A stretch of 64,000 nucleotides of DNA, taken from Myxococcales bacterium (GTDB lineage Bacteria > Myxococcota > Myxococcia > Myxococcales > JAJYLH01). The translations under genes were made by a program, and so were the position numbers. The stretch covers positions 55,198 to 119,197 of the forward strand of contig JAJYLH010000009.1 of assembly GCA_021787845.1 (NCBI GenBank), read 5' to 3'. Shown here piece by piece: positions 44,406-54,138 of this stretch. Positions within the stretch are counted from its first letter, which is position 1. Each line of letters begins with the position of its first letter. The notes below the pieces were generated by a model. The model did not search any database. It was not told the origin of the DNA and saw only the letters and a list, made by a program, of their open reading frames with translations.

Positions 44406-44861
44406 TCAGAAGATTCGCCGCTGGGTGGCGAAGGGGGCGACGCCGTCCGTCGAGTCGCGGCCGGTGTGGTAGAAGGCGCAGCGCAGGCAAGTGAAGCTGT
44501 TCCAGGCGCGCTTGACCGCCTCGTCCAAGCAGGAGTCGTAGTGGGTGCAGAATAGGTTGCGGTGGCGTTCGACCGACTGCTTCTTGCCTCCTTCCGGGTT
44601 GATGGGCGCGGGCAGCTCCACCGGCGAGGGCTTGGCGTCGGCCGGCACCGGCCCCAGCGGCGGCGGCTCGAAGGGCACGCCGTTCGCGTCGAAGTCGAGC
44701 AGCTCGTCCAAATCCAGCTCGTCGTCGAGCGCGACGTCCATCGGGTTCGGGTCGAGCAACGACGCCAGGCTCGGCGGATGAAACGCGCGCTCCTCCTCGC
44801 GTCGCGGCTGCGGCTTGAGCGGTGGAATCGTGAACTTCGGCTTGCGGTCCGAGGGGTCCAT
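44406..44861 (-). CDS. Small protein with a CxxxxxC...CxxC metal site
   Basis: A 151-residue protein. Residues ~1-95 are acidic/proline-rich and disordered (LASLLDPNPMDVALDDELDLDELL). Near the C-terminus it reads CTHYDSCLDEAVKRAW then FTCLRCAFYH, with four Cys and several His in a probable zinc or Fe-S site. A sigma-70-type promoter abuts its ATG. No named family. Confidence 0.65.
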   Translation of the reverse strand: MDPSDRKPKFTIPPLKPQPRREEERAFHPPSLASLLDPNPMDVALDDELDLDELLDFDANGVPFEPPPLGPVPADAKPSPVELPAPINPEGGKKQSVERHRNLFCTHYDSCLDEAVKRAWNSFTCLRCAFYHTGRDSTDGVAPFATQRRIF

Positions 44862-44870
44862 GGCGCGCCC

Positions 44871-44899
44871 TGTTTAGCGAAACAACGGCGCGTTGACAA
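44871..44899 (-). promoter_or_regulatory. Sigma-70-type promoter of the 44406-44861 gene
   Basis: On the minus strand, TTGTCA (44894-44899), a 17-bp spacer and TAAACA (44871-44876). The ATG at 44861 begins 9 nt after the -10, so the mRNA would be nearly leaderless. Confidence 0.5.
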
Positions 44900-44930
44900 C
44901 CCGCCCGGCCGGTCGAGCGGCTGGCCTCTC

Positions 44931-47093
44931 GTGCTGGCCGCGTTGGCCGGGGTTCTCGTGGCGCCGCCCGCGCGGGCGAAGGGTCCGTCCTGCCCGACCG
45001 CGCAGCGGGCGCATCTCGTGCGGGACCGGCCGGAGGAACTGCTCGCCTGCCGCGGGTCGGTGGCGCCGATCGACCGCGTCTGGGCGGCGCGGGCGCTCGC
45101 CTCTCTCGGGCGCCACGCCGAGGCCGCCCAGCTCTTCGCTTCCTTGCGACAGGCCCTTCCCGCGCTCGCCGTCGAGCTTTCCGAGGCCGCGGCCAAGGCG
45201 TGTTCTGCCGCGGGCCCGCGCGACGCCCGGTGCCTTCGCTACCTTCCCTCGGTCTCGCCCGAGCGGCGATGGCGCAAGGCCGAGCTGGAGGCCACTCGGG
45301 CACAGCTTGCGCTTTCGGCTGGCGATACCGCTCTCGCACTCCGGTCGGCCCGGCTCGCCACAGAGTCGGGAGCGAAGGCGGACGCGATGGACCTGGTCGT
45401 GCTCGAGGCCGCGGCCGCGCGCCATCTCGAGTCCGAGGCGGCGAAAGCCCTGCACGACTTGCGGGTCCGCTTCCCGGGCTCGTTCGCCGCCGGCGAGGCC
45501 GAGCGATTCGTCGCCACGAGCGGCGCGGTTCCCGACGTCGTCGCCCGCTATCCGCCGGCCGATCTCGCGCGGCGCTGGGCTCGCTGGACCGCGAGGGGCG
45601 GCGCGGCAGCGGTGGCGGCCGAGTGTCCCGCTCTCGCGCGACGGGCGCGGGGAGCGGGCATCGATGTCGCTCAAGCCCGGCTCGCGTGCGCCGGGGCGCT
45701 TGGCACGATGCACGATCCGGCGGCCCGCCGGATGCTCCTTTTCGCGTCGACCGACGCGCGGATGAAGCCCGCCGCACTGCTCGCGCTCGCGCACCTGCTC
45801 GCCCGTGGGGACGACCCGAAGCCGGTCGAGCGGCAGTGCCGGCGCCTGCGCAAGCTGGGTAGGAGGGCTTTCGAAGCTTCCGCGGAGTGCGACTTCCTGG
45901 CGGCGGCGATGGTGGTCCATCACGGCTCGAACGAGGCGGGTCGCGCGGCGCTCGAAGCGGTGGAACGGCTGCACTCCGGGAGCGCTCGCGCGCGGGACGC
46001 GGCCTGGCTCCTCGCGCTCGACGATCTGCGGGCGCGTCCGGCCGACGCCCGCGCCGAGATCGAGGCGCTGGTGCGGTCGGCCGCCGACGCGGCCGAGAAG
46101 GCGCGGGCGCTGTACTGGCGCGGGCGCGCTCGGGGCCCGTCCGATGTCGCCGCCGCCCGGGCGGACTGGGCGCAAGCGGAAAAGCTCGACCCGTACGGCT
46201 ACTACGCCTGGCTCGCGGCGGCTCGGCTCGGACAAGTCGGCAAGACCGGTGCCGGAGACCGGAAGCAGATCCTCGCTGCCGCGGCCATGCCGGCTAGCGG
46301 CATCGCTGCCGTTCAGCCTACGACCTCGGTCGGTCAGGCGGCGCCCGCGGCGAAGGAGACGCGGTTCGTGTCGCTGCTCCTCCGCGCCGGCTTCGCGCGC
46401 GAGGCGGCGGCGGAGCTCCAGGTGATTCTCTCGCCTGCGCGCGCGGGCGCGCTCGCGTGGGCGCCGTTGCTCGCGCGGGCCGACCAGTTCGAGATGCTCT
46501 TGCGCGTCGGGCTCCAGCAGGGTGCGCTCGCCGCTTGCTGGCCGCCCGCGGCGGACCAACGACGCGCGCTCGAGGCGGCGTACCCGCTGGCGTTTCCCGA
46601 GGCGCTCGAAGGCGCGCCGGCGCACCTGGATCCTTTCTTTCTACTCGCGCTGATGCGGCGGGAGAGCCGGTTCGACCCGGAGGCGACGAGCGCCGCCCAA
46701 GCGAGAGGCCTGCTCCAGCTCTTGCCGCGGACGGCCGCGCGCCTCGCGGGGGAGCTGGGAATGAGGCCGGTGACCGCCGGCGACCTGGACGATCCGTCCG
46801 TCAACGTTCGACTCGCGGGCCGATACGTGGCCGACCTGGTCGCGCGGTTCTCGAATCCGCTCCTGGTCGCCGCCGCGTACAACGCCGGTCCCCGCGCGGT
46901 CGCGGCGTGGGCCGGGAGCGCTACCGGGGTGCCTATCGACGAATGGGTCGAGCGGATTCCCTACCGGGAGACGCGGGCCTACGTGAAGGCGGTCGGGGGC
47001 GCCTATGCCGCCTATGCGCTGCTCTATCGGGGGTCGCGCCCGCCGCTTTCGCTCGCCCCCCTTCGGGACCTCCCCGCCGGAATCGCCTACTAG
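44931..47093 (+). CDS. Soluble lytic transglycosylase (Slt-like)
   Basis: A ~720-residue exported murein hydrolase. It opens with a hydrophobic stretch ending in PPARA, a plausible signal peptide; the GTG start is provisional because no good start or ribosome-binding site lies upstream in frame. The middle is an alpha-superhelical, TPR-like region (residues ~30-560). The catalytic domain has LMRRESRFDPEATSAAQARGL with catalytic Glu near 578, and AAYNAGPRAVAAW near 655. It cleaves the beta-1,4 bond with anhydromuramyl formation. Confidence 0.85.
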   Translation: MLAALAGVLVAPPARAKGPSCPTAQRAHLVRDRPEELLACRGSVAPIDRVWAARALASLGRHAEAAQLFASLRQALPALAVELSEAAAKACSAAGPRDARCLRYLPSVSPERRWRKAELEATRAQLALSAGDTALALRSARLATESGAKADAMDLVVLEAAAARHLESEAAKALHDLRVRFPGSFAAGEAERFVATSGAVPDVVARYPPADLARRWARWTARGGAAAVAAECPALARRARGAGIDVAQARLACAGALGTMHDPAARRMLLFASTDARMKPAALLALAHLLARGDDPKPVERQCRRLRKLGRRAFEASAECDFLAAAMVVHHGSNEAGRAALEAVERLHSGSARARDAAWLLALDDLRARPADARAEIEALVRSAADAAEKARALYWRGRARGPSDVAAARADWAQAEKLDPYGYYAWLAAARLGQVGKTGAGDRKQILAAAAMPASGIAAVQPTTSVGQAAPAAKETRFVSLLLRAGFAREAAAELQVILSPARAGALAWAPLLARADQFEMLLRVGLQQGALAACWPPAADQRRALEAAYPLAFPEALEGAPAHLDPFFLLALMRRESRFDPEATSAAQARGLLQLLPRTAARLAGELGMRPVTAGDLDDPSVNVRLAGRYVADLVARFSNPLLVAAAYNAGPRAVAAWAGSATGVPIDEWVERIPYRETRAYVKAVGGAYAAYALLYRGSRPPLSLAPLRDLPAGIAY

Positions 47094-47146
47094 CGCAAAG
47101 AGCTTTCTGTTTCGCAAAGCGCCGGCTCACGCCTGCAAACCCGAAC

Positions 47147-47227
47147 CGTAGGATGGGTGAAGCGGAGCCCGACCCGTCGGCGAGCGCCGCGATGATGGGT
47201 TTCGGTTTCGCTCCACCCATCCTACGA
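47147..47227. repeat. 81-bp inverted-repeat element (CGTAGGATGGGTG ends)
   Basis: Left arm CGTAGGATGGGTGAAGCGG... pairs with right arm ...CGCTCCACCCATCCTACG, about 18 bp per arm, with an inner GAC/CGGGT block. It lies between the convergent transglycosylase and PhnD-type genes. The end sequence resembles a widely scattered bacterial repeat; here it has no transposase. Confidence 0.7.
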
Positions 47228-47368
47228 GTTGGCACACCGGGTCGAGAATCTGCGCGCGGCGCGAGGACATCGCAGCCTTGTCGATCACGTCCGGGAACCG
47301 GGAGGCAGAACCGCTCCTCCTGAGCTCTTGGACCGCGCTGGCGCGGACGGCGTTAGCCCTCCGGCAGC

Positions 47369-48388
47369 CTATTCGCTCTTCGCGCGGGATGAATGGCGGA
47401 GGTGGCGACGCTGGCGACGGCGTCGGTGGTGGCCGGTCGCGCCCGGGGACTCCACCTGTTGGAGGCTGACGCTGGTCTGCATCTTGGTCACCGGCTCGTC
47501 GCTCCAGCGGCCCGCCGCGACGTTGCGCGCGACCTTGCGCAGGCCGTCGAAATCGCTGTCGAGCGCGAGCCCGAACCCGTCGGCGTCGAAGACGCCGCGG
47601 AGCAGCTGCCGGCCGGCATCGGTCTCGCTGAGCCTCGCGAAGATGCCGCCCAGCTCGCCGACCAGGTTCGGGTCGAGCCCGGGGCGCGCGGCGATCACCT
47701 CGTTGGGGATGCGGTCGCTGACCGCGATGCACCTGAGCTTGGCGAGGGCCTGCGGCCCTAGCGCATCGGCGCAGCCCTGCGGCACGGGGTGAGCGCTCTC
47801 CTGGGCCGTGTAGGTCCCGCCCACGTCGGCCTGCCCGTGGAGCACTTCGACGCAGGCGGTCTTGTGGTCGCCGGCGAAGCTCAGCTCGGAGAAGAACCCG
47901 ACCGGGTCGATTCCCGCCTTGAGCAGGAGCCCTTCGGGCAGGAGATAGCCGCTGGTCGAGGCGCGGTCGACCCAGGCGGCGCGCTTGCCGGCGAGGTCGG
48001 CGAGCGTCTTCACCTTGGAGTCGGCGCGCACGTACACGCACGACCGATAGAACAAACCATGCCGGAGGGCCTTCGCGACCGGCACCACCGCAGCCGCTTT
48101 GCTCGCGTCGACATAGGCGAGCGGCGTGATCCACGCGAGGTCGATGTTCCCTTTCGCGAGCGCGGTCGCGAGGTCGCCGTAGCTCGCGAAGGTGCGGCTC
48201 TCGACCGGACGGGACAGCGCGCTGGAGAGGTAGCCTTCGATCATGCGAGCGTCGTGGTGGGTGGTCGCGACGTCGTAGGGACGCGGAATGCCGAAGGTCA
48301 GCGGCGGCTGTTTCTTCGGCGCCGGAGTCGGCGGTGGCGGCGCGGCCGCGGCGACGAGAAGCACGACCAGGGGGAGGCAAAGACGCAT
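47369..48388 (-). CDS. Phosphate/phosphonate-type ABC transporter substrate-binding protein
   Basis: A 339-residue secreted protein. The signal peptide MRLCLPLVVLLVAAAAPP is followed by a proline-rich linker. The body matches PhnD-like periplasmic binding proteins: LTFGIPRPYD, YGDLATALAKGNIDLAWITPLAY, RSCVYVRADSKVKTLADLAGKRAAWVD and FAGDHKTACVEVLHGQADVG. The last ~30 residues (ATGHHRRRRQRRHLRHSS) are unusually basic. No permease or ATPase gene is adjacent, so it may act alone or as a sensor. The ATG has GGAGAAGC upstream. Confidence 0.8.
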   Translation of the reverse strand: MRLCLPLVVLLVAAAAPPPPTPAPKKQPPLTFGIPRPYDVATTHHDARMIEGYLSSALSRPVESRTFASYGDLATALAKGNIDLAWITPLAYVDASKAAAVVPVAKALRHGLFYRSCVYVRADSKVKTLADLAGKRAAWVDRASTSGYLLPEGLLLKAGIDPVGFFSELSFAGDHKTACVEVLHGQADVGGTYTAQESAHPVPQGCADALGPQALAKLRCIAVSDRIPNEVIAARPGLDPNLVGELGGIFARLSETDAGRQLLRGVFDADGFGLALDSDFDGLRKVARNVAAGRWSDEPVTKMQTSVSLQQVESPGATGHHRRRRQRRHLRHSSRAKSE

Positions 48389-48447
48389 CGACGCTTCTCC
48401 GCTCGAAGTCGGGGGAGATTCTACCGCGACTTCGGCGGGGGAAATCG

Positions 48448-50547
48448 TCAGCGACGCGTCCTTCTTGAGCCGGCCGCCCCGCGCCACTTGCGCGGCTGCG
48501 CTCGAAAAGCCCGGCCGCCGCGCGCGGGCTCGTTCGCCTCGCCGCGCCGGAAGCTCTCCGGCGAGAGCCCCAGGTCCCAGTCCTTGAGGGCCTGGATGCG
48601 GTCCCGCAGAGCGGCAGCGGTCTCGAACTCCAGCGTCTCGGCGGCACGGTTCATCTCCCGGGTGAGCTCGACGATCAGTCGCGGGATGTCGCTCTTGTCC
48701 TGGGGCAGCCCATTGGCCTCGGCGAGAGCGCTCTCGTCCGGCGGCTCCTCGCCGAGGGCCCCCAGCTCTTCCAGCGCCCGGGTGGTGCTCTGGGGAGTGA
48801 TGCCGTGCGCCTCGTTGTACGCCTGTTGGACCCCGCGGCGGCGGTTGGTCTCGTCGATGGCCTTTTGCATCGAGTCGGTGATGCTGTCGGCGTACATCAG
48901 GACCTTGCCGTGGACGTTGCGCGCGGCGCGGCCGATGGTCTGAATCAGCGAGACGCTGGAGCGCAAGAAGCCCTCCTTGTCGGCGTCGAGGATGGCGATG
49001 AGCGACACCTCGGGCAGGTCCAGCCCCTCGCGCAGGAGGTTGATGCCGACGAGCACGTCGAACTCGCCGCGCCGCAGGTCGCGCAGGAGCGCGGTGCGCT
49101 CGAGCGTCTCGATGTCCGAGTGGAGATAGCGCACCTTGACGCCCAGGTCGGCGTAGTACTCGGTCAGGTCTTCCGCCATCCGCTTGGTGAGGGTGGTGAC
49201 GAGCACGCGCTCCTTGCGCTCGACGCGCTGGCGTATCTCCTCGAGCAGATCGTCGACCTGCTGCGCGACCGGCCGCACCTCGACCTCCGGATCGACGAGG
49301 CCGGTGGGCCGGATGATCTGCTCGACCAGCACGCCCTGCGCCTGGTCGATTTCGTACTGGGCCGGCGTCGCGCTGACGTAGATCGCCTGGCGCACCAGGC
49401 GTTGGAACTCCTCGAACATCAGCGGCCGGTTGTCGAGCGCGCTCGGGAGGCGAAAGCCGTATTCGACGAGCGTCGTCTTGCGCGCGCGGTCGCCGCGGTA
49501 CATCGCGCCGAGCTGCGGAACCGTCTGGTGCGACTCGTCGATGACGAGCAGGAAGTCCTTGGGAAAGTAGTCCAATAAGCAGGGCGGCGGCTCTCCTGCC
49601 CGGCGTCCGGAGAGGTGGCGCGAGTAGTTCTCGATGCCGTTGCAGTAGCCCATCTGCTCCATCATCTCGAGGTCGAACATCGTCCGCTGCTCGAGTCGCT
49701 GCGCCTCGAGGAGCTTGTTCCCCGCGCGCAAGGCTTGGAGCCGCTCGCGCAGCTCCGCGCGAATCGATTCCACCGCGAGCTGGCGCCGCTCGGCGCTCGT
49801 CACGTAGTGGCTCGAAGGAAACACCGTCATCTTCTCGATCGACTTGAGCTTGAGCCCGCGGAGCGGATCGATTTCGCTCAACGCCTCGATGGTGTCGCCG
49901 AAGTACTCGACCCGAATCGCGCGGTCCTCTTCGTACGGCGGAAAGATGTCGACGGTGTCGCCCTTGGCGCGGAAGGTGCCGCGGTGGAAGTCCACGTCGT
50001 TGCGCTCGTACTGGATGTCGATGAGGTCGCGCAGGAGCCGGTCGCGGGGGAAGACCTCGCCCGCCTGCATCGAGACCTTGAGCTCGTAGTACGCCTCGGC
50101 GGTGCCCAGGCCGTAGATGCAGGAGACCGACGCGACGATCAGCACGTCGTTGCGGGTCAGGAGCGCGTGCGTCGCCGCGTGGCGCATCCGGTCGATCTCG
50201 TCGTTGATGCTCGAATCCTTCTCGATGTAGGTGTCCGAGGAGGGCACGTACGCTTCTGGTTGGTAGTAGTCGTAGTAGGAGACGAAGTACTCGACCGCGT
50301 TCTCCGGGAACAGATGCTTGAACTCGCCGTAGAGCTGAGCAGCAAGGGTCTTGTTGTGCGCGATGACCAGGGTCGGCTTCTGCACCCGCTCGAGGACCTG
50401 CGCGACGGTGAAGGTCTTCCCGGTCCCGGTCGCGCCGAGCAGCACCTGGTGCCGGTCGCCGCGCAGGACGCCCTCGGCCAGCTCCTGAATCGCCCGCGGT
50501 TGGTCGCCTCGCGGCGTGTAAGCGCTCTCGAGCGCGAAGCGCGGCAT
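48448..50547 (-). CDS. uvrB: Excinuclease ABC subunit B
   Basis: UvrB verifies DNA lesions in nucleotide excision repair. The 699-residue protein has Walker A GATGTGKT at 38-45, the beta-hairpin [10 protein letters not shown], helicase motifs SATPAQYE and [12 protein letters not shown], and a C-terminal UVR motif ([17 protein letters not shown]) that contacts UvrA/UvrC. The basic tail ([19 protein letters not shown]) is longer than usual. The ATG at 50547 follows GGAGG. It is 59 nt upstream of the binding-protein gene and divergent from the membrane trio. Confidence 0.95.
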   Translation of the reverse strand: MPRFALESAYTPRGDQPRAIQELAEGVLRGDRHQVLLGATGTGKTFTVAQVLERVQKPTLVIAHNKTLAAQLYGEFKHLFPENAVEYFVSYYDYYQPEAYVPSSDTYIEKDSSINDEIDRMRHAATHALLTRNDVLIVASVSCIYGLGTAEAYYELKVSMQAGEVFPRDRLLRDLIDIQYERNDVDFHRGTFRAKGDTVDIFPPYEEDRAIRVEYFGDTIEALSEIDPLRGLKLKSIEKMTVFPSSHYVTSAERRQLAVESIRAELRERLQALRAGNKLLEAQRLEQRTMFDLEMMEQMGYCNGIENYSRHLSGRRAGEPPPCLLDYFPKDFLLVIDESHQTVPQLGAMYRGDRARKTTLVEYGFRLPSALDNRPLMFEEFQRLVRQAIYVSATPAQYEIDQAQGVLVEQIIRPTGLVDPEVEVRPVAQQVDDLLEEIRQRVERKERVLVTTLTKRMAEDLTEYYADLGVKVRYLHSDIETLERTALLRDLRRGEFDVLVGINLLREGLDLPEVSLIAILDADKEGFLRSSVSLIQTIGRAARNVHGKVLMYADSITDSMQKAIDETNRRRGVQQAYNEAHGITPQSTTRALEELGALGEEPPDESALAEANGLPQDKSDIPRLIVELTREMNRAAETLEFETAAALRDRIQALKDWDLGLSPESFRRGEANEPARGGRAFRAQPRKWRGAAGSRRTRR

Positions 50548-50734
50548 GGACACCTCCGGCGGAAGGCCGTCGCGGGGTAGATGCGCGCATCGAGGGGCTT
50601 CGCGCAACTCGACTCCCTCCCCGCGGATGGATCGCGGTCGCCATCGACGTCCGGCAGCCTGCTGGCGCCCTGCCGGCCAGCACCCTAGCTTGCGAGGTGG
50701 CGCCTCGAAGGCGGCGCCGGTGGGCTCTCGAGCG

Positions 50735-51220
50735 ATGGCGACGACCGACAGCATCGCAGAAGCGTTCGCCCGGGTCGCCGACTCCCTCGGACGGCTCGTC
50801 GTCCAGCACCTGGAGCTCGCGCGGGTCGAGATCGAGAGTGAAGCCCGCGAGCTCACCCATCGCGCGCGCACGGGCGCGGCCGCGCTCGCACGCGCGCTTC
50901 CCTTCGCCGTCGCCGGGCTGGTGCTCGCTTCCTGGGGCATGGCCGAACTGGCAGCGCGGGCGCTCGCGCCTGGGTTCGGGTCGTTCGCCCGGCCGGTTTC
51001 GTTCGTCGGCTTGGGATTGGCGGAAGCGCTGCTGGCCGCCGCCTGGCTCAAGCGCGCGCTCGCTGCCGCGCCGGCGAAGCCAACGACGCCCGAGCGGCCG
51101 GAGAATTCGTCGGCACGCCAGGCGGCGCCGCAATCGGCAGGCGACGCCGCTTCCGATAGGCGAAAGAGGTCCGCCCCAGACGGCGGGGAGATGAGATATG
51201 GCGCAATGGGACGAGCGTGA
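50735..51220 (+). CDS. Phage-holin-superfamily / YqjE-like membrane protein
   Basis: A 161-residue protein with an N-terminal amphipathic coil ([20 protein letters not shown]), then two membrane segments (~50-75 and ~85-110) and a long Ala/Pro/Lys tail. This is the pattern of DUF1469/YqjE-type proteins. It overlaps the next gene by 23 nt. The three-gene order resembles E. coli yqjCDEK, which is linked to envelope stress. Confidence 0.7.
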   Translation: MATTDSIAEAFARVADSLGRLVVQHLELARVEIESEARELTHRARTGAAALARALPFAVAGLVLASWGMAELAARALAPGFGSFARPVSFVGLGLAEALLAAAWLKRALAAAPAKPTTPERPENSSARQAAPQSAGDAASDRRKRSAPDGGEMRYGAMGRA

Positions 51221-51446
51221 GCCCGGCGATTCCGGCCTCAACGGCGACGGTGGCGCGCGACCGGAGCCCGGCGCGGTGGCGCAAGACCGGCAGGCGCAGC
51301 TCGAGCACGCGATCGAAAACGCCCGGGCGGAGCTGGACCACTACGTCGAAGCGGCGGCGCAGTTCATCCGCGACCGTCCGGTCGCATGCCTGGCGGGAGC
51401 GCTCGCGCTCGGCTACCTGGTGGGTAAGCTCGCTTCGCGAAGGTGA
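51198..51446 (+). CDS. DUF883/YqjD-like ribosome- or membrane-associated protein
   Basis: An 82-residue protein: a long charged helix ([26 protein letters not shown]) followed by one hydrophobic segment ([22 protein letters not shown]). YqjD/ElaB proteins of this type sit in the inner membrane and bind stationary-phase ribosomes. GGGGAG lies 7 nt before the ATG. It overlaps its neighbours on both sides. Confidence 0.7.
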   Translation: MAQWDEREPGDSGLNGDGGARPEPGAVAQDRQAQLEHAIENARAELDHYVEAAAQFIRDRPVACLAGALALGYLVGKLASRR

Positions 51447-51793
51447 GCTTCGAGGCACCGACGATGGGGGACGAACCGATGCAGGGGAGCGACGGCCGTG
51501 CCGAGCGGGTGCTGCGCCAGAGCCGGGCGCTGGGGGACGACGTGCGTTCTCTCGCCTCGGAGTTGGGCGAGGCGGCGCGCGAGGTGCGGGAGAAGGTGGA
51601 CGTGTCGCGGGCGGTGCGGGAGCACCCGTTCCGCGCCGTGGCCATCGCCACCGGAGTCGGGTACCTCCTGGGCGGCGGGCTGTTCTCCTCCTGGACGCGC
51701 CACGCGCTCGGCGTCGGCGCGCGGATGATGCTGGTGCCGATTCTCAAGGCTCAGCTCGACGCGATGGTCACCGGCGGCCCCCAGGAGCCCTGA
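51443..51793 (+). CDS. Small membrane protein of the same operon
   Basis: A 116-residue protein with a GTG start overlapping the previous stop (GTGA). Its first ~60 residues form a charged coil (SRALGDDVRSLASELGEAAREVREKVD), followed by a hydrophobic segment (AIATGVGYLLGGGLFSSW) and a second near ~95. It looks like a third DUF883-type partner. Function unknown; the coupled triplet acts as one envelope module. Confidence 0.65.
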   Translation: MSFEAPTMGDEPMQGSDGRAERVLRQSRALGDDVRSLASELGEAAREVREKVDVSRAVREHPFRAVAIATGVGYLLGGGLFSSWTRHALGVGARMMLVPILKAQLDAMVTGGPQEP

Positions 51794-52002
51794 AGCATGC
51801 CTTGAGGACGACGGGGGTGGCGTAGCGAGGCCCATCGCCGGGACGTCCCGGCGGGACGGTGGGTCGCGTCGCGTCACCCGTCGGACGGACCGACGAATCC
51901 GGCGCCTGTCCGGCCGGCAGACGCGCGAAAACGCGGTGCCCTTCCCAAAGGCGGGCCAGGCGAGCTATACAGCGCTTCCCTTTTCTCCTGCGGGAGCGCG
52001 TC

Positions 52003-52221
52003 GTGAACGAAATCGAGATCATCTACCTTCGGTTCCCGGTGCACCCGAACATCACGGTCATCCAGACGGGCCCGGGCATCGACAAGATCGTCCGCGAGGG
52101 CGCGAGCTACTGGATCTTCGGGACCCCGGACGGACCCCTGGCCGGCAAGAAGGTCGAGATCCCGGCGGACAACATCGCCGCCGTCCAGTGGAAGGTCGAG
52201 GAAGACACGACCCAATCGTGA
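52003..52221 (+). CDS. Small hypothetical beta-rich protein
   Basis: A 72-residue protein reading NEIEIIYLRFPVHPNITVIQ then WIFGTPDGPLAGKKVEIPADNIAAVQWKVEE, alternating beta strands. GGGAG precedes the GTG by 7 nt, and a TATACA -10-like element lies near 51966. It precedes the two WYL genes by 17 nt. No family recognised. Confidence 0.55.
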   Translation: MNEIEIIYLRFPVHPNITVIQTGPGIDKIVREGASYWIFGTPDGPLAGKKVEIPADNIAAVQWKVEEDTTQS

Positions 52222-52238
52222 CCGCTCGAGGCCGGCCG

Positions 52239-53177
52239 GTGACCGCGCTGGAGCGCCAGCTCGACCTGCTCGCGCTCCTCGTCCAGGCGGCGCGTCCGGT
52301 GCCCAAGCGCGAGGTCTTCGAGGCCTTCGCCGACGAATACCGGGGCTCGCCCGACGCCGCTGAGCGAAAGCTCTCCCGGGACAAGGAAGAGCTGCGGGCC
52401 CTCGGCATCCCTCTCGAGTACCTCGAGGCGACCGACGAGGACGAGGGCGGGTACTTCATCGACCGCGAGAAGCTCTACCTCCCCGAGGTCGCCTTCAGCA
52501 CCGACGAGCGGGCGGCGCTGTTCTCGGTGGGGGCGGCAGCGCTGACGGGGGCCTTCCCGCTCCGGGGCGAGCTGGCGCGGGCGGTGGCGAAGCTCGGGAG
52601 CTTGCACCGGTCGGAAGCCCGGCCGCGGCCGGTGATGTACGCGACCGCCGGTCCGCCTTCACCGTTCGCCGAGCTCGTCCTGCGCGCGGCGACCGAGCGG
52701 CGCCGGCTCAGGCTCGTCTATCCGCCGGAGGCGCGCGAGCGGTTGGTCGACCCGTACGTCGCGTTACACCGGCGGGGGCGGCTGGCGTTCGTCGGCTACT
52801 GCCACCTGCGCGAGGGGCTGCGGACGTTCTGGGCCGACCGCCTGGCGGCCTGCGCGCTCGCTGAGCCGAACGGGAGCGGTGCCGAATTCGAGGTGCCCGC
52901 CGATTTCGATCCCACGGAGCACCTGCCGCGTTACCCCTGGCAAGTGCGCTCCCATCCACCGGTTGCGGTGACGCTTCGCTTCTCGCCGGAGATGGAGATC
53001 AGTGGACCGCTGGCGCTCGGCCTGGAGGGTCCCGGCCCCTACCCCGTCACCCACCTGCGTGGTCTGGTGGCGCAGGTGCTCGCGCTGGGGCCGGGCGTGG
53101 AAATCGTCGGTCCCTCCGAGGCGCGGGACCTGGTGCGACAGATGCTGGCGCCGCTCGCCGCCAGGCTGGAGGGCTAG
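52239..53177 (+). CDS. WYL-domain transcriptional regulator 1
   Basis: A 312-residue regulator: N-terminal winged helix (RQLDLLALLVQAARPVPKREVFEAF; SRDKEELRALGIPLEYLE), then a WYL-like domain at ~140-220. The WYL triad itself reads AFV (RLAFVGYCH), so ligand sensing may differ. Tandem WYL proteins include PafB/PafC, which switch on DNA damage genes independently of LexA. The start is set at a GTG with GAGG 7 nt upstream; a GTG 21 nt further up overlaps the previous stop. Confidence 0.75.
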   Translation: MTALERQLDLLALLVQAARPVPKREVFEAFADEYRGSPDAAERKLSRDKEELRALGIPLEYLEATDEDEGGYFIDREKLYLPEVAFSTDERAALFSVGAAALTGAFPLRGELARAVAKLGSLHRSEARPRPVMYATAGPPSPFAELVLRAATERRRLRLVYPPEARERLVDPYVALHRRGRLAFVGYCHLREGLRTFWADRLAACALAEPNGSGAEFEVPADFDPTEHLPRYPWQVRSHPPVAVTLRFSPEMEISGPLALGLEGPGPYPVTHLRGLVAQVLALGPGVEIVGPSEARDLVRQMLAPLAARLEG

Positions 53178-53179
53178 AG

Positions 53180-54136
53180 GTGAGCGTTCCGGCGACACGG
53201 GCGCGGCTCGAGCGGCTGCTCGCCCTCGTGCCGGCGGCGCACGCGCGACCGGGCATCCGGGTCGAGGACCTGGCGCGCCAGCTCGCGTGCACGCCCGACG
53301 ACCTGCGCGCGGACCTGGATCTGCTCGCCTGCGTCGGGGCGCCGCCGTTCGACCCGGACGACCTCATCGACATCGAGCTGAAGGGCGACCGGGTCTACGT
53401 GACGCTCTCGCAGGCCTTCGAGCGACCGACGAGGCTGACGGCGACGGAAGCAGCAGCCCTTTCGCTCGCCGCGCGGGCGCTCGCGCCCGACGACCTGGTT
53501 CTCAAGAGCGCTCTCGACAGGCTTTCGAACGCGGTGGCGCCGTCGCAGCGGGAGGTCTACTCGGCGCTGGTCGCGCACGTTCCGCCAGCGCCAGCGGCCG
53601 ACGAGGCGCTGAACCAGACGATCGAGGAAGCGGCCCGGGCGCGGCGGGAAATCGAGCTCGTCTACTTCGACCGGTCGTCGCCGCGCGCGAGCGCGCGCGT
53701 CGTGCGCCCGCGCGCGTTCGGGGCGATCGACGGCGTGACGTACCTGTCGGCGCAGAAGCCCGAGGGCGAGGAGCGGCTCTACCGGCTCGACCGGATGGTG
53801 AGGGCGCGGCTCTTGGAAACGACCTTCGCGCCGCTGCCGCCGGTGAATCTGGAGCGGGAGCTGAAGCGGCTGGCGCGGGTCGAGGGGCGGACGGACCTGC
53901 CGCGGGCGACCGTGCGCTTCACCGCGAGCGTGGCCGTGGAGGCCCGCCGGCGCCATCCGGCAGCGCATCCGCTAGCCGGCGGCGGTGTCGAGGCTTCGGT
54001 CCCTTATTTTTCGCTGCCGTACCTGTTGTCCTACGCGCTCTCCTGGGGCGGGGAAGCGGAGATCGTCGGGCCGGAGGAGGCGCGCCAGGCGCTGCGCGAA
54101 GCCGTGGCGGCCGCGATCGCGCAGCACGCGGGTTGA
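53180..54136 (+). CDS. WYL-domain transcriptional regulator 2
   Basis: A 318-residue partner starting 2 nt after regulator 1. HTH: ATRARLERLLALVPAAHARPGIRVEDLARQLACTPDDLRADLDLL. The WYL-like domain has DGVTYLSAQKPEGEE with TYL in place of WYL. Its HTH is longer than that of regulator 1, as for PafC versus PafB. Together with the repair genes in this window, control of DNA damage responses is a reasonable guess, not shown. Confidence 0.75.
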   Translation: MSVPATRARLERLLALVPAAHARPGIRVEDLARQLACTPDDLRADLDLLACVGAPPFDPDDLIDIELKGDRVYVTLSQAFERPTRLTATEAAALSLAARALAPDDLVLKSALDRLSNAVAPSQREVYSALVAHVPPAPAADEALNQTIEEAARARREIELVYFDRSSPRASARVVRPRAFGAIDGVTYLSAQKPEGEERLYRLDRMVRARLLETTFAPLPPVNLERELKRLARVEGRTDLPRATVRFTASVAVEARRRHPAAHPLAGGGVEASVPYFSLPYLLSYALSWGGEAEIVGPEEARQALREAVAAAIAQHAG

Positions 54137-54138
54137 CC

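Noticed and set aside
48448..51241. Longer upstream starts for uvrB reaching to ~51050-51240
   Set aside because: They lack homology to UvrB, overlap the divergent membrane genes and are explained by high GC; the ATG at 50547 has GGAGG.
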